Shown piece by piece: positions 56,212 to 64,000 of a stretch of 64,000 nt of DNA (positions are counted from its first letter, which is position 1; each line of letters begins with the position of its first letter). Below the pieces are notes generated by a model. It made no database searches. It was not told the DNA's origin and saw nothing but the letters and a program-made list of their open reading frames with translations. Origin of the DNA: Billgrantia kenyensis (GTDB lineage Bacteria > Pseudomonadota > Gammaproteobacteria > Pseudomonadales > Halomonadaceae); contig NZ_JACEFT010000008.1 of NCBI RefSeq assembly GCF_013697085.1, forward strand, positions 1 to 64,000, read 5' to 3'. Both the position numbers and the translations under genes were made by a program.

Positions 56212-57428
56212 GCCTGATGATCGTCGACAACCTGGGCAAGGCCTACCGCACCTACAAGACAGAATGGCACCGTTTCGGACGTTGGCTGGGAATTCCGTGT
56301 CAGCCCAATGAAGAGCATTGGGTACTGCGGCACCTGAATTTCGAGATTCAACCCGGAGAGGCCATCGGCATCGTGGGCCAAAACGGGGCAGGCAAGAGCA
56401 CCCTGCTCAAGATGATTACCGGCACCTTGCAGCCCACCGAAGGGTCGATTCAAGTCAATGGTCGCATCGCTGCCATCCTCGAGCTGGGCATGGGCTTCAA
56501 TCCGGAACTCTCGGGTCGGGAAAACGTCTTCCATGCCGCCGGCCTGATGGGCTTCTCGACCCGGCAGATACAAAAGGCCATGCCGGACGTCGAAGCCTTC
56601 GCCGAAATCGGCGAGTACTTCGACCAGCCGGTACGTACCTACTCGAGTGGTATGCAGATGCGCGTAGCCTTCGCCGTGGCCACGGCGTACAGGCCGGAAA
56701 TCCTGATCGTCGATGAAGCCCTCTCGGTGGGCGATAGCTACTTCCAGCACAAGAGCTTCAACCGCATCCGTGAGTTTCAGGAGCAGGGTACGACACTTAT
56801 GATCGTATCGCACGACCGCAGCGCTATCCAAAGCCTGTGCGATCGCGCGATCCTGCTTGAGCAGGGCCGAATTCTCAAGGATGGCAGCCCTGAAGAAATC
56901 TTTGATTTTTATAATGCCCTCATTGCTGAGAAAGAAAAAAGTACCATAGAAATAAAAAAATTAGAATCTGGTCGGGTAAGAACTATTTCGGGGACAGGCG
57001 AGGCGAAAATTAAAGATATAAATTTATTTAATGAAAAAAGAGAAAAAGCTGATTTTGTTGAGGTTGGAGAATCTGTTTTTATTAAAGCTAATGTTGTTAT
57101 AAATGCAAATATAGGAACATTAGTGTTTGGCTATAGCATCAAAGATAAGCACGGTCAAATAATGTATGGAACTAATACTTGGCATACGAAACAGATTGTA
57201 AAAAATCCAAGGAAAGGAGACGAGTATACCTTTTTAGTTTCTTTCCCTGCTAATCTTGGTCCAGGAACTTATTCAGTGCAAACTGCATTAGTTGATAGCC
57301 AAACACACCTGACCTCAAATTACGAATGGCAAGATTTGGCCTTGGTTTTTGATGTTGTTAATAGTAATCAAACATATTTTGATGGTTCCTGCTGGATTGA
57401 GCCAAGTATTAGGGTAGAAAAAGCATGA
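56208..57428 (+). CDS. wzt: O-antigen ABC exporter ATPase with Wzt C-terminal domain
   Basis: This 406-residue ATPase has Walker A GQNGAGKST, the signature TYSSGMQMRVAFAVA and Walker B ILIVDEALSVGD. A C-terminal carbohydrate-binding Wzt domain (~250-406) follows. The C-domain of such proteins recognises the terminal modification of the exported glycan. Base composition drops sharply to AT-rich from ~56900, at the domain border. ATGA overlap with wzm and with the next gene. Confidence 0.92.
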   Translation: MSLMIVDNLGKAYRTYKTEWHRFGRWLGIPCQPNEEHWVLRHLNFEIQPGEAIGIVGQNGAGKSTLLKMITGTLQPTEGSIQVNGRIAAILELGMGFNPELSGRENVFHAAGLMGFSTRQIQKAMPDVEAFAEIGEYFDQPVRTYSSGMQMRVAFAVATAYRPEILIVDEALSVGDSYFQHKSFNRIREFQEQGTTLMIVSHDRSAIQSLCDRAILLEQGRILKDGSPEEIFDFYNALIAEKEKSTIEIKKLESGRVRTISGTGEAKIKDINLFNEKREKADFVEVGESVFIKANVVINANIGTLVFGYSIKDKHGQIMYGTNTWHTKQIVKNPRKGDEYTFLVSFPANLGPGTYSVQTALVDSQTHLTSNYEWQDLALVFDVVNSNQTYFDGSCWIEPSIRVEKA

Positions 57429-60400
57429 GTTTTGTTTCGTACGCTCAGAATTTCGAAGACGTAATGCTATGGCGAGCGCTAAAAGAAATAAATAACGGGT
57501 TTTATATTGATATCGGGGCGTGGTCGCCGGATATCGATTCTGTCACTCGCGCTTTTTATGAAAAAGGCTGGCACGGAATTAATATCGAGCCGAACCGAGA
57601 TTTTTACTTAGAGTATTGCTCTAAAAGAGATAGAGATATAAACCTAAATTTGGCCATAAGCGACAGTGAAGACGAGGCTGATTTTTTCATTGTATCCAAC
57701 CCTGGGCTGTCTTCTTTAAGTGAAAATGTAGCGAAGTCCCATATAAAAGATGGTTGGGATGTAAAAAGTGAAAAAGTGAAAGTTGTAACGTTAAATAAAA
57801 TTTTTGAAGAGTATGTGAGAGACCGAGCAGTTCACTTTCTCAAGGTTGATGTAGAGGGATTGGAAGAAAAGGTACTAATCGGTAATGATTGGCATAAAAA
57901 TCGGCCATGGATATTGCTGGTTGAAGCTACCAGACCAATGAGCCAGGTTGAAGCTTACAGCCATTGGGAACCTCTATTATTAAAATCAAATTACTTATTT
58001 GCTTATGCAGATGGTTTGAATCGATTCTACATTGCAAAAGAACATAGTGCCTTGCTAGACTCTTTCGACTACCCACCAAACGTATTTGATGATTTTGTAT
58101 TGCATCATCATGCACAAGCTGTCTATAGAGCTGAGCAAGTTGAACAAAAATACGCGCTATTGGAGGCTGATCATACTAAATTAAAATCTGAAACAACAAG
58201 ACTTAATATTGAATTAAAGAGTATTTATGAAAGTAAGTCGTGGCGTATTACCGCGCCGTTGCGCCATTTCTTTAATTTAGCACGAAACGTAAAAAAAAAC
58301 ATTAGAAATAAGTTAATATATATGACAGGCGGGGGGATGCGTTACCTGTCACGAATAAAACATTTAAAGAAGTTGATTTTGTTGTTGGTTGATAGGTCGC
58401 CATCTCTCAAGCGACGACTCCAAAGGTTAATGGCTCAGTCTACAGTAGCAAGTAACTTACCTATTCGTGGTTATGCTAGGGATGAAGACTTTCAAGATTT
58501 TTTAAAGCCAAAGGCAGCTGAAGTAAAAATTAAAAGCCTTAGACTTAGAGATGAACATTTTTCTAGGGAGGAGATTGCATCTAGTCTATCCTTGTTATCT
58601 ATTGATGGTCATTTTAGCGGGAGCTATAGTCTGGCATCGGTAAATAGGAATATTGTAAAGCGCTTAAAAAACAATAATAGCATTAACATTGAAATTTCAA
58701 TTTCTCCACGAGAAGGCGAAAAAGTTAATTGGATTCGTGATACACCAGGAGGTGGTGAAGAGTCAAACTTTTTGTCTAAACTCATTGTAAATAGTGGAAT
58801 AAGCAGCGACGGCTATAGTAATAAAATATGTCTTTACCATCACTACCCTATCGTCGAGGATGTTGACCCTGCCAATGGTTTGCCTGTAGCCCTGTTCTTT
58901 TGGGAAGAATCTCGTGTTCCAGAGGACATTATAGAAACGTTAAATTCTAATTACAGGGGAGTCATTGTTACTGCATGGTTTGTCAAGAAGGTTTTGATGG
59001 ATAGTGGCTGTATACTACCTGTGCAGGTGGTTTCACTTCCCCTGATAGATAACACTCTCTCTTCTAGATCCGATCGAAACTTTCTAGAAAGGGCGCAACG
59101 AAAAAAGGAATTGAGGTTGCTCCACGTTTCGTCGTGCTTTCCAAGGAAGGGTGTCGATGTTCTACTCGAAGCATTCAATATTCTTGCTTCGGAGATAAGC
59201 CAGGTCAGCCTAACCATTAAAACATTTCCTAACCCTCATAATAGAATTAATGATTGGGTCGACGAGTTGGTGATCGAGGAAAATAGGTCACGCCTCAAAA
59301 TCATCTTCGAGGATTACGATACTGGGATGATGACACGACTCTATAAAGACTCAGATATTGTGGTGTTGCCTACGCGCGGTGAAGGGCTGAATATGCCAGC
59401 TATCGAAGCGGCTGAATTTTGCCGCCCTGTGGTAGTAACTGGCTATGGAGCGCATACAGATTTCGCACAAGATGACAATTCCTGGTGGATTCCATATAGA
59501 TTTTCTCAAGCACAATCGCATTTTTCTAATTCGCTTTCTGTTTGGGTGGACCCTAGCGCTCACTCTCTTGCAGCCAGACTCAAGGAGTTGTGTCAGAAGC
59601 TTTTGAACGATAATGATGAAGTTTATGAGAAGACAAAGCGATTGAAAGAAAAAATCAATGGACAGTTCTTTTCAGATACCTCAAATTATTCATTTCTAAC
59701 TGCTCTTGCCAGACTTCAAAGATTTAACAGTGTCAATCATAAGAATACCGATAAATTGTCTATTGGGATTGTGACAACATGGGCCGAAGCTTGTGGGGTT
59801 GCAGAATACACTAGGCAGCTAGTAGAGAATTTGAGCAATTCCGATTGCAATATCCAAGTTTTGGCACCGAAAGGAAGAGTGGACCTGGAGAATATTCAAG
59901 GTTCCGATGATACTCCATGGCATGAGGCTTGGGACATGGGTTATTCGCCAGATTTAAGCCGCATTGATTTGGTGGATATTGTTTGGCTACAACATCATTT
60001 CGCATTTTATGGTTTGGATGAAAATCTCTACAGAAATTTAGTAGCATTGCGTAGTAGAGATAAATTGGTTTACATCACTCTTCATACCACAAGAGTGATG
60101 TTGGGATTTACTAGAGAGGCGCAAGAGATAACCTCCAATTGCTTATCGCTGTTTGACCGGGTTTTTGTACACACTGTTGACGATTTGAATAATCTAAAAC
60201 GAATTGGTGTCGTTGATAACGTCACCTTGATGCCACAGGGTGTGCAAGAATCTAAATTTTTGCTGCAAGAAAAGAAGAACGAGAGGAGCAATGAGGAGGT
60301 GTTTATCGTTGGGTGCTTTGGATTCCTCTTGGAGCATAAAGGTGTATATCAGTTAATCACAGCCTTTGATGACTTCTTAAAAAACCAAAAAAACGCTGAG

Positions 60401-60901
60401 CTGTATCGATTGCGTCTCGTGACTTCAGTTCGCGGTGATAATCAATCCATTAAAGAGTTTGAGCGTTGCACTAGACTTGTAGCAAGTCTCAATCGTGAGG
60501 AACATATAGAGTGGCATACAGACTATCTTCCTATTGATGAAGTTGAAATATTGCTAGGGGGGTGCGATCTTTTGGTTCTACCTTATCAGTTTACTCAAGA
60601 GTCAAGCAGCGCCGCAGTGCGTACTGCCATTGCATGCTGTAAAAATGTTGCCACAACGCCAGCTCCGATATTCGAAGAAGTCCGGGGAATAACTTTCAGC
60701 ATTGATGGGTTTGAAAGTAAGGACATTAAAAAAATATTGGAAGAAGCCATTGATGGGTTTGATGTAAGTACAAAAAGTAAAGTGCATGAAAATCGAGAAA
60801 AATGGATTCTAGATCGGCAATGGAGTAAGGTCGCTAAAACCTATTCAAAAATATTTAGGTCAGCTGCAATGGATGCAAAATTTTCTGAGGTGACATGCTA
60901 G
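57425..60901 (+). CDS. FkbM methyltransferase fused to two glycosyltransferase domains
   Basis: This 1158-residue protein combines three enzymes. Residues ~1-210 are an FkbM-type methyltransferase (GFYIDIGAWSPDIDSVTRAF and HFLKVDVEGLEEKVL). A coiled-coil/linker at ~225-285 follows, ending SKSWRITAPLRHF. Residues ~370-770 are a GT4-type glycosyltransferase with the GEGLNMPAIEA motif at ~653. From ~779 (IGIVTTWAEACGVAEYTRQL) a second GT4-type domain runs to ~1150, ending VLPYQFTQESSSAAVRTAI. The gene is AT-rich and begins in the wzt stop. Because it sits next to Wzt, the methyltransferase may cap the chain that Wzt recognises. Confidence 0.85.
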   Translation: MSFVSYAQNFEDVMLWRALKEINNGFYIDIGAWSPDIDSVTRAFYEKGWHGINIEPNRDFYLEYCSKRDRDINLNLAISDSEDEADFFIVSNPGLSSLSENVAKSHIKDGWDVKSEKVKVVTLNKIFEEYVRDRAVHFLKVDVEGLEEKVLIGNDWHKNRPWILLVEATRPMSQVEAYSHWEPLLLKSNYLFAYADGLNRFYIAKEHSALLDSFDYPPNVFDDFVLHHHAQAVYRAEQVEQKYALLEADHTKLKSETTRLNIELKSIYESKSWRITAPLRHFFNLARNVKKNIRNKLIYMTGGGMRYLSRIKHLKKLILLLVDRSPSLKRRLQRLMAQSTVASNLPIRGYARDEDFQDFLKPKAAEVKIKSLRLRDEHFSREEIASSLSLLSIDGHFSGSYSLASVNRNIVKRLKNNNSINIEISISPREGEKVNWIRDTPGGGEESNFLSKLIVNSGISSDGYSNKICLYHHYPIVEDVDPANGLPVALFFWEESRVPEDIIETLNSNYRGVIVTAWFVKKVLMDSGCILPVQVVSLPLIDNTLSSRSDRNFLERAQRKKELRLLHVSSCFPRKGVDVLLEAFNILASEISQVSLTIKTFPNPHNRINDWVDELVIEENRSRLKIIFEDYDTGMMTRLYKDSDIVVLPTRGEGLNMPAIEAAEFCRPVVVTGYGAHTDFAQDDNSWWIPYRFSQAQSHFSNSLSVWVDPSAHSLAARLKELCQKLLNDNDEVYEKTKRLKEKINGQFFSDTSNYSFLTALARLQRFNSVNHKNTDKLSIGIVTTWAEACGVAEYTRQLVENLSNSDCNIQVLAPKGRVDLENIQGSDDTPWHEAWDMGYSPDLSRIDLVDIVWLQHHFAFYGLDENLYRNLVALRSRDKLVYITLHTTRVMLGFTREAQEITSNCLSLFDRVFVHTVDDLNNLKRIGVVDNVTLMPQGVQESKFLLQEKKNERSNEEVFIVGCFGFLLEHKGVYQLITAFDDFLKNQKNAELYRLRLVTSVRGDNQSIKEFERCTRLVASLNREEHIEWHTDYLPIDEVEILLGGCDLLVLPYQFTQESSSAAVRTAIACCKNVATTPAPIFEEVRGITFSIDGFESKDIKKILEEAIDGFDVSTKSKVHENREKWILDRQWSKVAKTYSKIFRSAAMDAKFSEVTC

Positions 60902-60953
60902 ATATTTAATGTTTTTCTTCGCTAGCTCCTATTCTCAATTGTGGTGACTTGTT

Positions 60954-61883
60954 TTGAAGCTTATTATTCAAATACCCTGTTATAATGAAGAAGAAACTCT
61001 TGCGATTGCACTTGGTGCGCTGCCAAGAGAGGTTCCAGGCTTCGATACGGTTGAATGGCTCATTATCGATGATGGCAGCGAAGATGAGACCATTAGAGTT
61101 GCGCAAGAGAATGGTGTCGACCATATCGTTCGGCATACTCGCAATGAGGGTCTGGCAAAAGGGTTCATGAACGGCTTGGATGCCTGTCTTCGCCTGGGAG
61201 CCGATGTTATAGTGAATACTGATGCCGACAATCAGTATAATGCAGAGGATATTCCTGACCTGACCAGACCGATCACTGACGGCGAAGCGGATATGGTGGT
61301 TGGGGCGAGGCCAATCGCAACGATCGAGCATTTTTCTCCTGTCAAAAAGCTGTTACAGAAACTGGGTAGTTGGGTAGTGCGTGTTGCTAGTCGAACCGAT
61401 ATTCCCGATGCCCCCAGCGGCTTCCGTGCCATGTCTCGGAAAGCCGCTCAGCGGATGATGGTGTTCAACGAGTACACCTATACATTGGAAACCATCATTC
61501 AAGCTGGCCAGAAGAATATGGCGATAACCTCCGTGCCGGTTCGAGTTAATGAAGATCTTCGGCCGTCAAGGTTGTTCAAGAGCATTCCTTCTTACATTCG
61601 ACGTTCTGTCGTTACCATTATCAGAATATTTGTCGTTTATCGGCCATTTCGTTTTTTCGGCATTATTGGTGCAACCCTGTTTAGTATTGGCTTTCTGATT
61701 GGTTTACGCTTTCTATGGTATTACCTCAATGGTGAAGGCGAAGGCCATATTCAATCCTTGATCCTTGCTGGCGTAATGCTGGGGGCAGGTTTTCAGACGA
61801 TTTTAGTGGCATTTCTTGCGGACCTATTGGCAGCAAATCGCAAGATGCTGGAAGATATACGCTTCCGTATTCGTGAAGACTGA
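60954..61883 (+). CDS. GT2 family glycosyltransferase (DPM1/ArnC-like)
   Basis: This 309-residue enzyme starts at TTG 60954 with MKLIIQIPCYNEEETL. It has the GT-A nucleotide-binding VNTDADNQYN (DxD) motif and two C-terminal TM helices (~235-255 and ~265-290). It likely transfers a sugar to undecaprenyl phosphate, providing substrate for periplasmic decoration, or extends the chain at the membrane. No ATG fits better. The 52-nt gap upstream contains no gene. Confidence 0.87.
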   Translation: MKLIIQIPCYNEEETLAIALGALPREVPGFDTVEWLIIDDGSEDETIRVAQENGVDHIVRHTRNEGLAKGFMNGLDACLRLGADVIVNTDADNQYNAEDIPDLTRPITDGEADMVVGARPIATIEHFSPVKKLLQKLGSWVVRVASRTDIPDAPSGFRAMSRKAAQRMMVFNEYTYTLETIIQAGQKNMAITSVPVRVNEDLRPSRLFKSIPSYIRRSVVTIIRIFVVYRPFRFFGIIGATLFSIGFLIGLRFLWYYLNGEGEGHIQSLILAGVMLGAGFQTILVAFLADLLAANRKMLEDIRFRIRED

Positions 61884-61907
61884 AATGCGGAAGCAGGGGG
61901 ATGGTTG

Positions 61908-63017
61908 ATGCTTGGTAATATTGTAGATCGACTAGTAAAAAAGGAATGGACGGATGACGAAGTAAAAAAATATGTCGGAGACTATAAATCCTCATATCTT
62001 ACGTATGCCAACAACCCTGAGACACGGTCAGTAGCCGCCTCTGGCGGCACTACAAGTGCATTGCTGATCAGTGGTCTCGAAAATGGCGACTATGAAGGTG
62101 TGGTTGTCTGCAAAACGGTAATAGTTGATGGAAAAGTAAGGCCAAAGTTTACTATTGCGACAACCTCTGAAGAGATTCTTACAGCGCGTGGAAGCAAGTA
62201 CGTAGAAACACCTTTCTTACGTGAAGTGTTACCTTTAATTCGAGGGTTTCAGGGGCGAGTCGCCGTTGTCGGTTTGCCATGTGATCTTTCAGGCTTGAAA
62301 CGAAGAGCCGCTAAAGACCCTGAAATTGGGAATAAAGTAGCATTAACCGTCGCGCTGGTATGTGGGCATAATTCCCGGCACGCGCTCATTGATAAAACGA
62401 CAAAGCGGCTAGAACGCGAAGCGGGTAAGAAGCTAGCTGATTATCGCTTTAGTGTCGGCCATTGGCGAGGACGGCTGGAGGCCGAGTTCGAGGACGGCTC
62501 AGTTGTTTCCAAGCCGGCAAAATATTTCAAAGATTACCAGAACCTCTTTTTCTTTAGTGAAAGAAAATGCATGGCCTGCCATGACCACTATGGCTATGAT
62601 GCTGACATCACAGTGGGGGATGTTTGGTTATTCCGACTTAAAAATAACCCGATAAAACATACAGGCATCATCACAAGAAACGATAAAGGCCAAGTCGCTT
62701 ATGAGAAGGCCTTGAGAGATGACATAATTGCAAGCGATAAGCTGGATGTAAGAGATATAATGGATGGGCAGTCGCGAATTGGTCCCTCTCACTACAATAC
62801 CACTGCACGTTCAAAAGCCAGCCGTTTCTTCAAAATAAAACTGAAGGATACGGTGGGGGAAAAGGTTTCCTGGCACTCATATCTAAATGCCTATATTACA
62901 CTGGCAAATATGCGGTTAAGTGAGAAGGGGTGGGGGCGAAAACTTATATTCAAAATCCCTAGGCCGGTGTTGAAATTTTACCTATATTTCAAGAAAGGTT
63001 TGGAAACATTGCGATGA
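61908..63017 (+). CDS. FrhB/FdhB C-terminal domain protein in polysaccharide locus
   Basis: This 369-residue protein matches the coenzyme F420 hydrogenase/dehydrogenase beta-subunit family: VAVVGLPCDLSGLKRRA, then CMACHDHYGYDADITVGDVW and a conserved Cys-rich site. In surface polysaccharide loci this family often sits beside pyruvyl transferases; F420 itself is not expected in this organism. It might reduce or oxidise a sugar intermediate. ATG 61908 follows AGGGGGATGG; a TTG one codon earlier is possible. Confidence 0.8.
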   Translation: MLGNIVDRLVKKEWTDDEVKKYVGDYKSSYLTYANNPETRSVAASGGTTSALLISGLENGDYEGVVVCKTVIVDGKVRPKFTIATTSEEILTARGSKYVETPFLREVLPLIRGFQGRVAVVGLPCDLSGLKRRAAKDPEIGNKVALTVALVCGHNSRHALIDKTTKRLEREAGKKLADYRFSVGHWRGRLEAEFEDGSVVSKPAKYFKDYQNLFFFSERKCMACHDHYGYDADITVGDVWLFRLKNNPIKHTGIITRNDKGQVAYEKALRDDIIASDKLDVRDIMDGQSRIGPSHYNTTARSKASRFFKIKLKDTVGEKVSWHSYLNAYITLANMRLSEKGWGRKLIFKIPRPVLKFYLYFKKGLETLR

Positions 63018-64000
63018 AGGAAATATCAATAGTCGGTGCAACCTTTTATGGGAATCGTGGTGCCGAGGCCATGCTTAGTACCTCGATGGGAAGGCTTCGT
63101 GAAGCTTGTCCCGGTGATTTGAACTTCAATGTCTTTACCTATTACCCCAAGAGCGATTGTGATCTGGTAAACGATCCCAGGATTTCAATATACTCCTCTA
63201 CCCCTGCTTATTTGGTAATGGTACTCTTTCCAGTCGCGATGCTGTACCGGTTGTTTGGTGTTTTACGGTTGAGTTTTTTTCACCGCTTCTTTCCACAATC
63301 CATCTTGTCTCTGGCAAGATCAGAAGTTTTAATATGCTTGGCGGGCGTTTCATTCGTCGAGGGCCGGACCAAGTTTATACCATTTAATATCGCCACAATC
63401 TTGCCTGCCATGGTGCTGGGAGTCCCCGTCGTAAAATTTTCACAGGCGATGGGACCATTCAAGTCATATATAAATAGGATGGCAGCACGAATCTTTCTAG
63501 GCCGTTGCCGGCAAGTCTTTACGCGCGGTGAGACGACACATGCCTATCTGCGCGATCTGTTCAGCACGTCAGACCGTTACCAACGCGCTGACGATGCTGC
63601 TTTTCTCTTCAAGAGCGAGGATTGCCTAAGCCAGCAAGCCGCGGGTTTAGAAGATAAGTTATCGGAACTAAAAATTCTTCGTCAATCCGGCAAGACTATT
63701 GTGGGTGTTTGCCCAAGCGTCGTGATCGCCAAACGAGCCGAAACTGCCGGTTGGGATTACCAGCAGCGCATGCAGGAGCTGATTAGCGGCCTGGTAGAGA
63801 AGGGCTATGCAGTTGCTTTATATCCCAATGCTACTCGGGGTGAGGATATGGACAAGACCCATAATAATGATTTGCCTCTCTTGGCAGAGATCGAAAAGAA
63901 ATTATCTTCAAATATTAGTAAGCATGTTGTCAGCTTTTCTGGGTCGCTCAATGCGGCTCAGGTTCATCAGATCATTAATAGCTGTGATGTCCAGGCTGTT
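63014..64000 (+). CDS. Polysaccharide pyruvyl transferase family protein (3' end outside window)
   Basis: The frame starts at ATG 63014 (overlapping the previous stop by 4 nt) and is open for 329 codons to the window end, so the C-terminus is missing. GATFYGNRGAEAMLSTSMGR at the start and the SQAMGPFKSYINR and VFTRGETTHAYL segments match the pyruvyl transferase family. These enzymes put ketal-linked pyruvate on sugar residues. Confidence 0.85.
   Translation, partial: MKEISIVGATFYGNRGAEAMLSTSMGRLREACPGDLNFNVFTYYPKSDCDLVNDPRISIYSSTPAYLVMVLFPVAMLYRLFGVLRLSFFHRFFPQSILSLARSEVLICLAGVSFVEGRTKFIPFNIATILPAMVLGVPVVKFSQAMGPFKSYINRMAARIFLGRCRQVFTRGETTHAYLRDLFSTSDRYQRADDAAFLFKSEDCLSQQAAGLEDKLSELKILRQSGKTIVGVCPSVVIAKRAETAGWDYQQRMQELISGLVEKGYAVALYPNATRGEDMDKTHNNDLPLLAEIEKKLSSNISKHVVSFSGSLNAAQVHQIINSCDVQAV

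Overview
The window is chromosomal DNA (GC roughly 60% or more over most of its length) from a gammaproteobacterium that is most probably Halomonas or a close relative in the Halomonadaceae. This is an inference from combined content: the gyrA-serC-pheA-(tyrA/aroA fusion)-cmk-rpsA block, an MvaT-type H-NS protein, a ProVWX-type glycine betaine transporter, a LapD/LapG adhesin-control pair and a CigR-like protein. I ran no search.

Layout. 1-6.6 kb: the C-terminal end of a large type-I-secreted RTX adhesin with a vWA domain, a small phage-like gene, a small conserved gene, and lapD-lapG on the minus strand. LapG cleaves and LapD protects such adhesins, so these genes probably form one attachment system. 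6.7-10.1 kb (minus): cation efflux protein, acyltransferase, rdgC. 10.2-20.9 kb (plus): thioesterase, gyrA, serC, pheA, tyrA-aroA, cmk, rpsA. 21-28 kb: rimO, SRPBCC protein, small membrane protein, TVP38-family protein, a UspA-like protein and a Lon-like protease. 27.6-34.9 kb: a Tus-like replication terminator protein, yacG, coaE, and pilD/pilC/pilB with a MntA-HepT toxin-antitoxin pair wedged between pilC and pilD; pilA is divergent behind a good sigma-54 promoter match.

34.9-39.5 kb is an accessory island. It starts with a scar of decayed proX and toxin-antitoxin sequence. Next come three tandem paralogous small membrane proteins downstream of a 436-aa protein with a LysM-like segment and a glycine-rich hydrophobic C-terminus. 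A CigR-like protein and an intact RelE/HTH toxin-antitoxin pair next to proX close the island. I read the 436-aa protein and its three neighbours as a candidate membrane-acting effector with triplicated immunity genes, flanked by direct copies of the toxin-antitoxin locus. This is the most likely undescribed system here.

39.5-46.8 kb: proV-proW-proX (minus), a Crp/Fnr regulator, mvaT, an AraC/GyrI-like regulator and two small genes. 47.2-64 kb: a surface polysaccharide locus. It holds a UDP-glucuronate epimerase, a beta-CASP nuclease, a membrane protein, ugd, manC, manB, the Wzm/Wzt ABC exporter, a 1158-aa FkbM-glycosyltransferase fusion, a GT2 enzyme, an FrhB-like protein and a polysaccharide pyruvyl transferase cut off by the window end. 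Base composition turns AT-rich inside the C-terminal domain of wzt, marking the edge of the strain-variable part.

I saw no tRNA, rRNA, CRISPR array or intact insertion sequence.
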